Below are positions 41,398-41,539 of a stretch of DNA of 41,539 nt, one piece after another. The notes beneath the pieces are model-generated. The model was not told where the DNA came from. It did not search any database and saw nothing but the letters and a program-made list of their open reading frames with translations. The DNA comes from Flavobacterium sp. (GTDB lineage: Bacteria > Bacteroidota > Bacteroidia > Flavobacteriales > Flavobacteriaceae). A program made the translations under genes and the position numbers. Location of the stretch: NCBI GenBank assembly GCA_030591585.1, contig JAUVAS010000015.1:1-41539 (forward strand). The letters run 5' to 3'. Within the stretch, counting starts at the first letter, position 1; each line of letters opens with the position of its first letter.

Positions 41398-41539
41398 TTA
41401 CTTCTTAAGAATCTTATATGTTCCTATTTCTCCATTTACAGATACTTTCATTAAGTATGTTCCTGTAGTTAGATTGGAAACATTAAGTTGTGTACTTGTA
41501 GCATTAATACTTAGGTCTATTACTTTTTGACCCAAAATA
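41398..41539 (-). CDS. Secreted protein with T9SS type A sorting domain, C-terminal fragment
   Basis: Only the last 46 residues are in the window; the gene runs off the right edge. They read as the end of a type A C-terminal domain (QKVIDLSINATSTQLNVSN, then LTTGTYLMKVSVNGE, ending YKILKK), with the usual L-x-x-G-x-Y-x-x-K/x-V pattern and basic tail. The domain directs export by T9SS and is removed at the cell surface. The passenger domain is not visible. A strong terminator follows. Confidence 0.85.
   Translation of the reverse strand, partial: ILGQKVIDLSINATSTQLNVSNLTTGTYLMKVSVNGEIGTYKILKK

Overview
The window is a low-GC, gene-dense stretch of a Bacteroidota chromosome, almost certainly family Flavobacteriaceae. 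The evidence is: type IX secretion (T9SS) sorting domains of both type B (8387-10822) and type A (fragment at 41398-41539); many promoter-like sequences of the Bacteroidota form TTG-N(17-23)-TAnnTTTG; frequent TTG start codons and no obvious Shine-Dalgarno sequences; and characteristic families such as a YtxJ-type bacilliredoxin, an exonuclease/GIY-YIG fusion, a cyclophilin-FKBP fusion, an RprX/RprY-like two-component pair and a CdaR/YbbR-CoaE pair. I see no rRNA, tRNA, CRISPR array, insertion sequence or prophage.

Layout. 1-137: about 130 bases of higher GC (59 of the first 120 bases are G or C) that do not belong to the thioredoxin-like gene whose 3' end follows; this looks like a chimeric contig end. 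446-3677 (minus): a two-domain peptidyl-prolyl isomerase and a RecQ helicase that lacks the usual zinc cysteines. 3867-8342 (plus): KdsD, TatC, LptB and an ABC-2 exporter pair, i.e. envelope biogenesis and transport. 8387-12612: a large T9SS type B cell-surface protein, a beta-helix lipoprotein and, on the other strand, a 46-residue lipoprotein. 12675-16004: cold-shock protein, GlyA, FahA and bacilliredoxin. 16227-20597: ClpB, then a TetR-thioesterase-histidine phosphatase operon with a clear palindromic operator. 20689-25112: SmpB, Pcm, a Gfo/Idh/MocA oxidoreductase, 3-hydroxybutyryl-CoA dehydrogenase and a DUF1015 protein.

25204-32381 is the least understood part. A membrane-anchored TPR-LuxR regulator is followed, after a nested hairpin, by six co-directional genes that all encode exported proteins: an OmpA-family protein and five lipoproteins or periplasmic proteins of unknown function. 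Two of these share a fold-length similarity (the 28199 and 30287 genes). The block ends at a strong intrinsic terminator. It is the best candidate for an undescribed envelope system, but its function cannot be read from sequence alone.

32515-36374 (plus): YggS, the exonuclease/GIY-YIG fusion, a voltage-sensor potassium channel with a C-terminal zinc ribbon, and MiaA. 36409-41329 (minus): glycosyltransferase, YbbR-like protein, CoaE, histidine kinase and response regulator. The window ends inside a T9SS type A secreted protein. Several genes (smpB, yggS, the kinase and the glycosyltransferase) have a -7 element within about 5-10 bases of their ATG and may be transcribed with almost no leader. 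In four genes the in-frame TTG that would extend the protein is the TTG of a -7 box, and in yggS it lies in the -33 box; I moved those starts downstream.
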